NCBI GenBank assembly: GCA_021300155.1 | Contig: JAJTID010000073.1 | Span: forward strand, 1-41,682 | DNA: 41,682 bases | Source of the DNA: Pirellula sp. | GTDB lineage: Bacteria; Planctomycetota; Planctomycetia; Pirellulales; Pirellulaceae | Direction: 5' to 3' | Shown: positions 8,001 through 14,869 of the stretch, piece after piece | Numbering within the stretch: the first letter of the stretch is position 1 | Layout: every line of letters starts with the position of its first letter | Position numbers and translations under genes: made by a program | The notes under the pieces: model-generated | What the model was told of the DNA's origin: nothing | Database searches by the model: none | What the model saw: only the letters and a program-made list of their open reading frames with translations

Positions 8001-10248
8001 CATACTCTTGATCGAACGAAACCGTTTGAGTATTCGCTACGCTAAAGTCATAGTCCTCGCGTTCTTCATTTTTACTGCCGCTAATTGTGCCAAGACCATC
8101 AGATGTTGGACGGGCGTATGCGGCTGAACCACTGAAATAGGTGTACGAATGAGTACTCGTCGTGCCGCTACCTTCGCCGTTCGTGGTAATCAATCCAGTT
8201 GCATCCAAGACGGAGCTCGTCTTCCAGTTTTGGTTGACCGTTGAATGTCCATCTTGTTTTTGAGTCCCGTTATAGGTGATCGTATTCGGTGCTGCGCCTT
8301 CGGTTCTTGAGTAATTCCCCGCTCCGTCATAGTCGGTATGATTCATCGAAGTGCCTTTAGCAGATCCAGAGCCAGTCGTTACCCAGCCCGTTGGCAACAG
8401 CGTCGACGAGTTCTTGAAGCTACCTTGAGTAAAGTGATCGTATTCCTCATTGGCACTCCCTGATACCGATCCTCCATGAATCTGACGGTAGTAGGAACCC
8501 GATCCCTCATAATGGAGGTGATCGTGGTTGTCTCCCGAACCACTCCCTGTGCCAGTATAAGACCACTGCATCGTTGAGACGTTTAGCGTTCCAGTTGTTC
8601 CGTAGTTGCTGCGATTAGTATTGTGACCATCTTCTGACATGCTTCCCGACAACGTTTGAGAGTAGCCCGACGACGATTGCGTGAAAGTGTAACCACCACT
8701 TCCTGCATAGTCGAAATGAGACAATGAATCGCCGCTGGCATGATTGCCACCGGAGATCAGACTCCAACCGTTATTGCCGAGACTATAGTCCACTCTAAAG
8801 TCACCGCTACTATCGTTGTGTCCATTGGTGTTCTGAGTTCCAATCATCGTCCCACCGTGGAATTCGCGAGAGTATGATCCGGTTCCAATGTACGAGTACT
8901 TTGAGAAATGATCGCCGAGCGTATAGCCAGTCCCAGTTAGCACCCAACCACCGATATTTGTGAAACTGCCACCTCCCATGTAACTGCTATTTTCGCTTTG
9001 CCCTCCGCTTTCCGTTACGGTAGTTGTCATGCTAGCATCGCCGTACGTTCCACCACCTGAGTACTCAAAGGACTTATTGCTATTGCCGTTCATAGACACG
9101 ATACCTGCAACGTAAAACCCACCTGTCGTGAGCTGTGTGTAAGCGCGTGTCATCGTGATGCTATTGAATTCGTAACTGTCACTTTCCATTGTGCCCGAGA
9201 TAATGCCACCAGGCATTGGTCTGGAATAACTCCCTCCACCGAGAGAGTTTGCAGTATCATTCTTGTGATAGTAGATGGAGCCGCTATCGAGAACAGCGTC
9301 TATATTGATCACGGTGATCGTCGTATTGATTTGTCCCCAGTAATGGGACGAGAACGACGAACCCGAGGTGTTCGTGGCAACATTGCCGTCGTAGTTGTCG
9401 GTTCCGACGTAAGCCAATGTTGTTGTGATAACGCCAGCTACGGATGCAGAGGTAAAGAGGTACGAGTAACCACCCCAAAGATGTTTCGAATTGCCAGCCC
9501 CATCGTTGGAATTGATGTTATAAGTCCATACCACCAACTCAGAATAGGACCAATTCGCGACACCGTTTGAAGTCGTCGTGATCGTGCTGGTCAATCCTTG
9601 AGTTCCGGAGGCACCATTTGCATTGTATGCTGCCCCAGCGACTCCGACCGTGTAGGTATAGTTTCCAGAAACTGTCGGAATATAGCTGCTCGTGGGAGTG
9701 GCGACGTGTCCATTTCCAGTTCCACCATTCACGGAAAGGGCGCCACCGCCGGAACTATTGATCGTCGTTCCTGGAGCAGACCCGACGCTAACCGTTGCGT
9801 TGGCGCTTGATTGCTGTCCACTCGCGTCTCTAATCGTGTACTGAACGGTAGCGTTCCCCGTAAAGTTAGAAGTAAGAGTTACCTGCACACGATCACGTGC
9901 CGCTGCGCCACTGGCGGCAGAGTTCCCTTCGACAATTATCACTGTACCGGAACCGCCAACGATCGAAGCGCTAACGATATCGAGTGCACCGTTGCCTGAC
10001 ACATCGTTCGACAGAACGTCGAGAGTGATAGGCACGCCGATTTGGTTGAGAACCGCTTGATCGTTGACCGCGGTCGTTCCGCTTAGCATCACTCGGTACT
10101 CTAGGTCTTCGAGTTGGCTAGCCAAACCGTCTTGCTTTCTTCGTGCACGACGCTGCATCTTGGCATAGCGTCGTTCCCGCTTCGAGGCATTAGCAAGGTT
10201 CCATTGAAGCTTAGAGAAGAATCGACCCAGCCAGAATGCAACAGCCAT
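2062..10248 (-). CDS. Giant polymorphic toxin 1: anchor signature, Ig-like, repeat stalk, pre-toxin, Hint, PD-(D/E)xK-like tip
   Basis: The protein has 2728 residues from the ATG at 10248, which GAGG precedes by a few bases. The frame stays open upstream to 10329, so a longer form is possible. Residues 1-45 are basic and are followed by LEDLEYRVMLSG (46-57), the planctomycetal surface-protein signature. About 60-155 resembles an Ig/cadherin-like domain (VNDQAVLNQIG). Residues 300-2150 are degenerate repeats of about 45-60 residues, built on GSGSY, (S/A)GT.NE.GH and GW..TGSGS, rich in G/S/T/Y/N; I noticed no cysteine there. About 2170-2349 is a helical pre-toxin region with GLGEIADGINGV. The Hint domain (2350-2589) runs from CFVAGTKV through GTPQHP to VLVHN. 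The 139-residue tip has E (SVEGTLKH), D (IRLDVVEG) and DYK, fitting a PD-(D/E)xK nuclease. Hint presumably releases the tip. Export by the operon at 24-34 kb is inferred. A G10 tract lies inside the gene. Confidence 0.85.
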   Translation of the reverse strand: MAVAFWLGRFFSKLQWNLANASKRERRYAKMQRRARRKQDGLASQLEDLEYRVMLSGTTAVNDQAVLNQIGVPITLDVLSNDVSGNGALDIVSASIVGGSGTVIIVEGNSAASGAAARDRVQVTLTSNFTGNATVQYTIRDASGQQSSANATVSVGSAPGTTINSSGGGALSVNGGTGNGHVATPTSSYIPTVSGNYTYTVGVAGAAYNANGASGTQGLTSTITTTSNGVANWSYSELVVWTYNINSNDGAGNSKHLWGGYSYLFTSASVAGVITTTLAYVGTDNYDGNVATNTSGSSFSSHYWGQINTTITVINIDAVLDSGSIYYHKNDTANSLGGGSYSRPMPGGIISGTMESDSYEFNSITMTRAYTQLTTGGFYVAGIVSMNGNSNKSFEYSGGGTYGDASMTTTVTESGGQSENSSYMGGGSFTNIGGWVLTGTGYTLGDHFSKYSYIGTGSYSREFHGGTMIGTQNTNGHNDSSGDFRVDYSLGNNGWSLISGGNHASGDSLSHFDYAGSGGYTFTQSSSGYSQTLSGSMSEDGHNTNRSNYGTTGTLNVSTMQWSYTGTGSGSGDNHDHLHYEGSGSYYRQIHGGSVSGSANEEYDHFTQGSFKNSSTLLPTGWVTTGSGSAKGTSMNHTDYDGAGNYSRTEGAAPNTITYNGTQKQDGHSTVNQNWKTSSVLDATGLITTNGEGSGTTSTHSYTYFSGSAAYARPTSDGLGTISGSKNEEREDYDFSVANTQTVSFDQEYGALGQTTGSGSIGTGWSTTTGSASANGNGFANTNWSGEANYSKSWTKSEGNATSTFTGSVETKEKGHVKSNYSASSKSTLDTQGNWIRTSGSGSSSGNNFDYIFNKTTGSYVKTTTGANDNESTYSGAFMNSNKAENHSDWSESNTVAGGVFVQTAGNGSGSGDTETISSNSGTGSYSHNGGAYNSHISGTVNEDNYSRDATKYSTSSTWSASSGWTTTGSSSGEGNSRNHNDYTGSGRMNTINSLSSGYDGSSGTTGLMGSVNENGHTNSNSQYSSVSTWNGGNTNPSSGQSPTEAGWKLQSGAGSSWGDGLTHIDWDGTGSYASGGSDNRWGTWSVSGTTTSKGHDNKNNKWDKSSVVQLPASGTEKQWVTVSGSASDWGDSLKETTHSGSGSWSAWVVNGSLWPLYSLIPATMLAGAYRVSGTVTQKGSEKDTDEWKTSSTLQLNASGQDTGASGGDNWKVDSGSSSGTSHMDNRDQFGYSSSNYVVSGNSWMTGHMSAYGFNEVIEDADWKSTWSQSVATENPDGSVTVAPGWKLVSGSGRVDETSGSGKEYSGSGTQTLSGTNDPSNGGATWSFSAFATQSGKQEDNSGIFVETAVQNGEWAVTDSGLTASGFAEQRWKWDGSGSYNRGPISGKFFEGDKGFAKDVYSFEWTSTGAVTTADRDEEWDKSGYSNYSASGTDDLLGVTGRYNEKGNSNWSSSGTVDYDWDTSLPETWYEQLVGENHDQWVAKSGTAKDITHVDGSNDFVGNATVSASGGGTTFMVRSFANAFHEDSTENYSVVVQQPIFNIPEDGRELGWNLTGGTFSDGGSGNFDTLDDTDGPYITPIYLIDGTYNELIVTHSDYTSNRTSTFSSGSGWNTTGSGTRNSWIQSHYEYEGSESFATNGGSGTRSEELVDNWFSSETIKEEWVDQAGGGRPSGGGLIGAGGRRNHEPNIGISGGYWSMSGTASGTADGTWKVELNKTENWSTVVHGALISGTQTTDYSEDYEYNSNAGYILRNGSTPSATDDYFELVSGGGSGDGNGHQTITGSASGAYSSSFDYGAGTITGFAKASKRDHWDYTYHQDLSLEAAVGGGKNWVLSASGRTNFDGFSKWDYAGSGGYDVTTTHANGYNRTSATVVESGHNNYNYSGSDVWNNNTWDYNWVKWGDSANENVYTRYSEYSSTYSYNQDGHNDTSTSYGHANLKEESRSVSNFRETYVEKMAATTGLTWTRAGSGAYSSEHIVDSDSYGIYSWDNNYTSPNYTSFSTGYSSVSTDNYDKWVDWSNSNWTIRHDGSSEHTGTSGGSHTWSMFMSMSFNMSWGETWSYGGGSGSGYGGGSSTGGTSSGTYSSGSSSGTSWSYPMNWSTPANPPSSGGGGPIGDGKTRWAAVNMIVEVGSPLVLPNAAPPFVAAPDLSRGGLTEFETLGAKIWKDLSTAEAFWNGVDAVEDAFAWAGDQVTQLFDNAARWIEDAGVWATETFGWSGFEIAGSFLAGFTRGVGEALGSMVDIPGMLHSAVDTLSNLSASDILDGVQGVLDVVGLVPGLGEIADGINGVISLARGDYVGAALSFTSMIPIVGDAIGKGGKAARFIANKADDVMALGRQIKCKVTGTGCFVAGTKVWLSATVDLPSLREGRAQRWEGVASIALAPTRTITKRSIESVAIGSRVSGDNPRPWDFDGELAVPDQSTWMLAKFSLQKESGNWVDVEMIRPAEYWESQQAAPGSLIFMEFPELEASGMAQVRSIEPCPPIAEGSGNLVTARIVTRQVSELVEIGFDDDELLTGTPQHPIWSIERQDWVELGDLEIGEHLWTEDGPVEVQSKRLLTTGESVYNLEVHGHHIYQVGELGVLVHNAKLTCNAPSSAVQRTNGQLVQDIATRAEAWGVRRGLSTTGSVEGTLKHGYADRLLTRYQEMFGSRGLSTEVRYANGVPWREGVPLKGTIRLDVVEGPLNNPTAIFDYKFGNAILSPNRINQIRNGAGLGPNVPVLPVRP
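2065..2481 (-). other. Toxin tip 1 (nuclease-like C-terminal domain)
   Basis: These 139 codons follow the Hint terminus VLVHN. The order of acidic and lysine residues (E in SVEGTLKH, D in IRLDVVEG, D and K in IFDYKFG), with a following SPNRINQI segment, fits the restriction-endonuclease-like fold of many Rhs/Hint-linked toxins. It shares no visible similarity with the tip of the second giant protein, although the Hint domains just before both tips are close to identical at their ends. The nuclease assignment is from motif order only. Confidence 0.6.
5239..5248 (-). repeat. Homopolymer of 10 C (G10 in the coding strand) inside toxin 1
   Basis: Ten consecutive C on the plus strand give G10 in the mRNA-sense strand, within the codons for QAGGGRPSGGG of the stalk. 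A second run of six C lies at 5221-5226. Tracts of this length are classic slipped-strand hotspots. A gain or loss of one base would truncate the protein about two thirds of the way in, before the Hint domain and tip. Confidence 0.9.
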
Positions 10249-10290
10249 GAAAACCTCGACGGGAGAAATTGAGGAAACGGACCGAACTAT
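10040..10290. repeat. 5' region shared with toxin gene 2 (copy 1)
   Basis: Roughly 250 bp covering the first 60-70 codons and about 40 bp ahead of the ATG are close to identical to the segment at 23870-24110. The differences are scattered single bases, many at third codon positions. The conservation includes the stretch with the putative ribosome binding site. It marks paralogous units that share a fixed delivery end, or recent gene conversion. Confidence 0.8.
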
Positions 10291-10847
10291 GAATTTGAAT
10301 CTCAATGTGCCTGGCTTTGAACAACGCACAAGTTTAATATCGATTTGAGTCTTTGTTTGATGCGAACCAATCGATGCACATCAACCTAGAGACTCGGCAT
10401 TCGTATTTCAATCAGGGTTAGGGCAAAATCCAAAAATTTCTTTCTCGCAAAAATCGGCAGAATTTTGTCGCAGAGCTAGTCCGATGCGAAAGGGTCCGAC
10501 AAAAGCATCCATCAAACAGAGGTCTTTAGAGCATTCATCGTGAGCCAACCGAACCCATGATCATTGCGTCGATCTGTGACTCTACGGCTTATCGACGAGC
10601 CCTCTTTTGTCCGCAACAGACTTTCCAAGTCCAGCTCGTTTCTTAGGGTCGATAATCTCGCTCGACAATTGTCACAGAACTTTAGGTTCTATGATTGTTA
10701 GCATCTTTGCTGATTTGCAAAGCATGACATTGCTCGCGACTACGGGAAACGAGAACGGACGTTCTTCGCGCCCCAAGCGGCGACTTACCTTCCTTTACTG
10801 CCAAATTGCTCAGAAAGTGCATGGCACTCCCTGAGCGAAGCGATCTA
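10249..10847. other. Upstream region of toxin gene 1, no gene seen
   Basis: About 600 bp separate the start of toxin gene 1 from the remains of the transposase gene. Apart from the 40 bp nearest the ATG, which match the other toxin gene, I see no conserved motif. There is an A/T-rich stretch near 10425-10460. The promoter of toxin gene 1 should lie here, but I cannot place it. The short open frames at 10607-10834 and 10806-10988 (+) are not convincing. Confidence 0.5.
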
Positions 10848-11012
10848 CTAGCCAACACTCGGCAACGGCGAGCTACCCGTGCGATAGCGGGGACGCCCTC
10901 GAAGAATCGCTTCTTGTGCCAACAACTCTGGCTTGCCCGCTACGCGTTTAGAGATCTTACCGAATCGTTTCACCAAGTCGCACCATAGCTCTTCTGACAA
11001 ACCAACTCGTTC
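10848..11012 (-). pseudogene. RAYT-like transposase, C-terminal piece cut off by the IS21 element
   Basis: Translated on the minus strand from the IS boundary, this stretch reads VGLSEELWCDLVKRFGK and ends in SSPLPSVG and a TAG at 10848-10850. If the IS and one copy of the 5-bp target duplication are removed, this frame joins exactly to the piece ending near 13370 (PAD, stop, APIMER|VG). It therefore belongs to the same broken gene as 13370-13910. The WCDLVKRFGKI.KR.AG segment fits the C-terminal region I remember for this planctomycetal transposase family. Confidence 0.8.
11008..11012. repeat. Target site duplication, left copy (CGTTC)
   Basis: CGTTC directly precedes the left terminal repeat and is repeated directly after the right one at 13365-13369. 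A 5-bp duplication fits IS21-family insertion. Together with the intact ends it shows the element arrived by transposition at this site. Confidence 0.85.
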
Positions 11013-11085
11013 TGTCAGGGAGCATTTAGAAATGACCCATTAGGGAGCATGTAGGAATTGACCCACCCGAAGGGTGGATGGGATT

Positions 11086-11121
11086 ATCGCCAGGTGCTGC
11101 TGCGCAGCAGCATCTGGCGAT
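11086..11121. repeat. 36-bp near-perfect palindrome in the IS21 leader
   Basis: ATCGCCAG and CTGGCGAT form the arms, around a self-complementary GCTGCTGCGCAGCAGC centre. Only one mismatched pair breaks the symmetry. It lies between the left terminal repeat and istA. In RNA it would fold into a long hairpin. It could limit read-through transcription into istA, or bind a protein; both are inference. Confidence 0.8.
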
Positions 11122-11195
11122 CCAGATCACCCAGCTTACCACGGCTTCCAAGGTTGCTTGTATTGTGCATGCAACCATGACAGGAGGTCGGTCCC

Positions 11196-12434
11196 ATGAT
11201 CACGGTGGATCAATTTATGGATATCAAATCTCGCAATGAGAATGGTCAATCCAATCGCTCAATCGTAGCCGATACCGGCTCTTCAAGAAACACGGTTCGC
11301 CAAGTGCTTCGAGGTGAACATCCTATCGAAACTGGCAAAGCTCGGGCGGCTCCAAAACCGCGATCCTCCAGGCTAGATCCGTTCAAAGACTACATTCGAA
11401 AACGGGTCCAAGAGTTTGATTTGTCTGCCGTTCGCATCCTACCCGAAATCAAGTCTATGGGCTTTCAAGGAGGGCTTCATACCGTTCGTCGATTCATCTA
11501 ATCACTCAATCAGGATCGCGTGCGAACATCAGTTGCTACGGTACGTTTCGAAACGCCACCTGGAAAGCAGGCCCAATGCGATTGGGAGCATATTGGAAAG
11601 TTTCCGGACTCGACTGGCAAACTGGTTGATGTCTATGTCTTCGTGATCGTGCTCGGCTACTCACGTCAGCAGTACATCCACTTCACCACAAGCATGGCCA
11701 TCCCAACGCTTGTCGAGTGCCATCAAAAGGCATTCGAGTACTTTCAAGGGATTCCTCAAACAATCCTCTACGACAACATGTCGCAAGTTCGTACTGGCCC
11801 GGAGCGACTTAATGCTCAGTTTGGCGACTTCGCTTGTCATTATGGCTTTGAGGTGAAGACACATCGCCCCTATCGTCCTCGAACCAAAGGCAAGGTCGAA
11901 CGGATGGTCGACTACGTAAAGAATAATTTCCTTAACGGAAAAGACTTTTCGGGATTGGCGGATCTCAATTCGCAAGCCATGCAGTGGCTCAACACGGTTG
12001 CCAACGTGCGCATTCACGCGACTACACTTGCTAAACCTCATGACCTTTGGCTGCAAGAGAAAGATCAACTCGTACCGTTGAGCCTAGTTCGACCCTACGT
12101 ACCGGTCGTCCGAGTGGATCGCAAAGTTGCTAGCGATACGTTTGTCAGCTTTGAGAACAATCGCTACAGCGTTCCTCCGTCGCATATTGGGAAAACCATT
12201 GAAATCATTGCTCAAGGAGGAATTATCAAGATTCGATTGGGAGATGCGATCATTACCGAGCACGAGCAATCGAGCTCGACCGGACAATCGATCATGAAAC
12301 CCGAGCACATTGAGGAGCTTTGGAAGTCGACACTCGATAGGGTGCCGCTCAAAGGCCCGCCCCGTTGCAATGTCAACATGACCGACTCGGTAAAGCAATG
12401 CTCACTCTCAAGCTACAACGAGGTGGGCTCGTGA
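11196..12434 (+). pseudogene. istA: IS21 transposase istA, broken by an in-frame TAA
   Basis: The gene starts at ATG 11196 behind AGGAGG (11182-11187). The first 101 codons hold a helix-turn-helix (SNRSIVADTGSSRNTVRQVL). A TAA at 11499-11501 then interrupts the frame, and the same frame continues open to 12434. The second part has the integrase core of IstA: D in QCDWEHIG, D in LYDNMSQV and E in KGKVERMVDYV. No base is inserted or lost, so one substitution (for example CAA to TAA) explains the defect. The end overlaps the istB start (GTGA). A re-start at the GTG near 11520 would give a 304-residue protein without the DNA-binding domain. Confidence 0.9.
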
Positions 12435-13273
12435 GTACATTAGCTGCACATTCCAGAACAGATACTTCGGTCGTGTTCCAAGAGCGAGCATCCGAAGCGC
12501 TGACATTGCTGGACTTGCCTGTTGCTCGCGAGCATTTAGACTCTGCTGCTCAACGAGCATCAGCCGAGCATTGGTCCTACACGCATTTTCTTGGTTACTT
12601 GCTTGATGGTGAACTTCAAGAGCGCAACCGAAAGCGAGTTGAACTAAACATGCAGTTCGCGAAGTTTCCGATCGTGAAACGAATTGCGGACTTTGACTTT
12701 AACGCTCAGCCGAGCATCGATAGGCGACTGATCGACGAACTGAAGACCGGCCGCTATTTGAGCGAAGGTCGAAACATCATCTTTCTGGGGCCTCCGGGAG
12801 TCGGAAAGACCATGTTAGCCATTGGACTGGCGGTGCTTGTTGCAGAGATGGGTCATCGGGTTTACTTTACAACGGCCCTGGATCTGGCTGCAAAGCTTGG
12901 TAAGTCGATAGAACGGAACCAGCTTCATCGACAGCTTAACATGCTGATGCAACCGAAGGTCTTGGTGATCGATGAAGTAGGCTATTTGCAGTTGGATCGG
13001 GTGCATGCGAACCTGCTCTTTCAAGTGATCTGTAATCGCTATGAACGCAATCAAGCGATTATCCTAACGAGCAACAAAGCATTCGGAGAATGGGGCCAAG
13101 TTTTCGCTGAAGATTCGGTGATGGCAAGCGCTGCTTTGGACCGATTTCTTCACCGTAGCACGGTCATCAACATTCGACGCGAAAGCTACCGACTAAAAGA
13201 GAAACGACATGCTGGAGCATCGAGCAATTCGGTCTCGCAAATGGATTCAAGGTCAACGAGCAATAACCTCTAA
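12431..13273 (+). CDS. istB: IS21 helper ATPase IstB
   Basis: The 280-residue protein starts at GTG 12431, overlapping the istA stop by four bases (GTGA), as is usual in IS21. It shows a Walker A motif GPPGVGKT near residue 120, a Walker B motif VLVIDEVGY and the sensor region ILTSNKAFGEW, so it is an AAA+ DnaA/IstB-type ATPase. IstB assembles on target DNA and stimulates the IstA transposase. Length is slightly above the usual 250 or so because of a serine-rich C-terminal tail. The reading frame is intact although its partner istA is broken. Confidence 0.93.
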   Translation: MSTLAAHSRTDTSVVFQERASEALTLLDLPVAREHLDSAAQRASAEHWSYTHFLGYLLDGELQERNRKRVELNMQFAKFPIVKRIADFDFNAQPSIDRRLIDELKTGRYLSEGRNIIFLGPPGVGKTMLAIGLAVLVAEMGHRVYFTTALDLAAKLGKSIERNQLHRQLNMLMQPKVLVIDEVGYLQLDRVHANLLFQVICNRYERNQAIILTSNKAFGEWGQVFAEDSVMASAALDRFLHRSTVINIRRESYRLKEKRHAGASSNSVSQMDSRSTSNNL

Positions 13274-13364
13274 AAACAAAAACTTACCTAGCTTAACGTC
13301 GAACCAAATGGGTGGGTCAATTTCAAATGCTCGCTAGTGGGTCAAAAAGTTCTGCTCCCTGACA

Positions 13365-13369
13365 CGTTC
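13365..13369. repeat. Target site duplication, right copy (CGTTC)
   Basis: This pentamer immediately follows the right terminal repeat and is identical to 11008-11012. Removing one copy restores the reading frame of the interrupted transposase remnant across the insertion point. Confidence 0.85.
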
Positions 13370-13910
13370 CATGATCGGTGCTTAGTCAGCCGGAATTTGA
13401 CCCTTCTTATGATCTCGGCGTATCTGCCTGCCGGTCCAATCCATCAGCTTTAAATACAACTCGAAACTCATTCCAAGAAACCCTTTGTCGCTAGCCCGCT
13501 TTCCGCTCTTGCTTGGCATTGCACCTTTGTACGCGGCCGATCGTTCGTTGAGCGTCAATGGTGTCAGCCAGGCGTCGCTTCGCACAAAGCTCGTCTGCCC
13601 TTGGCCAGCACCAGCAGAATGTGCTTGACCTCCACGCCTTTCGCGGAGCTTCGATCGAGCCCGTTCCTTTTCATTAGCCTTCTGCGCTGCAACACGTTCG
13701 TACACCGAAGTGTACTGGCTCTTCTCAGGCTCCAAAGCTCGCGGCGAGTACTTGAAGACGATTCTGGATCCAAGTCCGCCGATGTTCAAAGGATTTGCCG
13801 GAAACCGGATCGGAGCCACAAAGCCAAGCCCGACGTACGGTCCGCTGCACGGCATGGAAGCAAATAACTTCAATCGGATCAAAGATATCGCGACGATTCT
13901 GCCTAGCCAT
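13370..13910 (-). pseudogene. RAYT-like (IS200/Y1-type) transposase, N-terminal and central remains
   Basis: The true start is ATG 13910, giving MARQNRRDIFDP, HAVQRTVRRAWLCG and EHRRTWIQNRL, which fits the N-terminus of a planctomycetal REP-associated tyrosine transposase family as I remember it. This frame stops at 13725. In another frame the gene resumes at once with LEPEKSQYTSVYERV and runs to SGKRASDKGFLGMS and LMDWTGRQIRR, the C-terminal part of the same family. The join near 13728 lacks roughly 140 residues, including the region that should carry the HUH and tyrosine catalytic motifs. A TAA at 13382 interrupts the frame, which then continues beyond the IS21 insertion to 10848. The gene is dead three times over. 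Confidence 0.85.
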
Positions 13911-14045
13911 GGACAGAGACCCTTTCCGAATGTGCCTAACGAAAAATGCAACGCCAAAAACTAAGCTAGAGTTCTAGGAAAAACCCAATCGGTCGACAAG
14001 CATAGATGGATAGTCGCCTCAGGTTGATCAGCAACTTTGGTTCTT

Positions 14046-14540
14046 CTACGCATCTGTTGTGAACAGGACCGCTCGTCCAGCCTTTGCGGCCTTGCTGAAG
14101 AAGCCCCGTAAACCTTCAAAGATCTCCCAGGTGTAGTCGAAATCATCTGGGCTAACTGGACCATAGTCCGTTTTCGAGAGTGTGTTGTACCGCTGTTGCA
14201 TCCATTTTTTTGTGACGCTCACCAGAGCGTTGCTGACCTCAACCACTTGGTCCGCGTCAACGAAGCATGCCGTATATTCGTCGCCAACATCGAGCGGCTT
14301 CCCTCCAAGAACTGCATAGGCGAGAGGAAATGGTCCAGATTCATATAGAAGTTTCCCGTCCGTCAGAGAACGATGGATGGCATCCCACGCCTTGTCGGAC
14401 TGGAACGACCACTTATCGTTTTCAAGGTACTGCTCTTCGAGATCTTCCGTAATGAATTCGAAGAGCTCGTCTGGATCCTTGTACTTCAAAAGTCGAGTTG
14501 CATCCCGAGAAGAAAGCGCGAAGTGTATACCGAGGCTCAT
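14046..14540 (-). CDS. DUF1877 family protein, possible orphan immunity protein
   Basis: From ATG 14540, with GGGAG nine bases upstream, the product has 164 residues and begins MSLGIHFALSSRDATRLL. The pattern GIHFALS...LLKYKD, then a glutamate-rich E.DLEEQYL, then DKAWDAIHRSLTDG is that of the DUF1877 (YfbM-like) family, small cytoplasmic proteins often found among immunity genes of polymorphic toxin loci. Here it stands two positions downstream of toxin 2, with no toxin tip of its own. It may protect against a tip carried by other strains. The reading frame extends 14 codons upstream, but the internal ATG has the better binding site. Confidence 0.8.
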   Translation of the reverse strand: MSLGIHFALSSRDATRLLKYKDPDELFEFITEDLEEQYLENDKWSFQSDKAWDAIHRSLTDGKLLYESGPFPLAYAVLGGKPLDVGDEYTACFVDADQVVEVSNALVSVTKKWMQQRYNTLSKTDYGPVSPDDFDYTWEIFEGLRGFFSKAAKAGRAVLFTTDA

Positions 14541-14869
14541 GTTTGACGTCTCCCGAAGGCGTAATCTGCCGAACATCAGCATTCATCAGGTCAGTATTGG
14601 CCACAGCTAAATGTGTGTAGCTGGAGCCGCTGATGCAATGCATTGTTCTGATTTATTATTGGTTTATCAGCCCTGTCGACCTTGTTTTGATCGTCTAAGG
14701 GGCCATTCGAAATGGTAACCCAAAAAACACAAGTCCGACAGCAGCAACCGTTGCCGCTACAAAAACCCCTTGACAAACCGCGACTACGCAATCCGAGGAT
14801 CTCAAGAACTCGGTTCAAGTACTTTTCGACATGAGCTCGGCATCCGCCATCGCTAAAGTCGCGCCATCG
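14541..14869. other. Gap between immunity candidate 2 and the DUF1877 gene
   Basis: I see no complete gene. On the minus strand a stretch around 14700-14810 encodes a hydrophobic run (GVFVAATVAAVGLVFFG) that ends at a stop, but its frame has another stop just upstream and no usual start codon. It could be the tail of a lost small membrane protein. The rest shows no recognisable feature. Confidence 0.4.

Larger units (their letters stand above)
11013..13364 (+). mobile_element. IS21-family insertion sequence, 2352 bp
   Basis: Both ends begin TGTCAGGGAGCA when read inwards. Each end also carries two copies of a TGACCCA-type sub-repeat and a second GAGCAT, giving imperfect terminal repeats of about 55 bp (11013-11068 and 13310-13364). 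Internal repeats of this kind are typical of IS21. The element contains istA and istB in the usual order with a 4-bp overlap, and is bounded by the duplication CGTTC. Because istA has an in-frame stop, this copy is probably immobile without help from another copy. It is inserted within a decayed transposase gene, not in a toxin gene. Confidence 0.93.

Noticed and set aside
3740-9350. CRISPR or tandem DNA array
   Set aside because: The periodicity is at protein level with diverged codons. There are no identical direct repeats with regular spacers.
2062-10248. Classical Rhs/YD-repeat protein
   Set aside because: The stalk lacks the YD..GR.. repeat core and the RHS core end motif. Only the Hint-tip arrangement is shared.
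14700-14818. Small membrane protein on the minus strand
   Set aside because: The hydrophobic stretch has no normal start codon and a stop just upstream. At best it is the tail of a lost gene.
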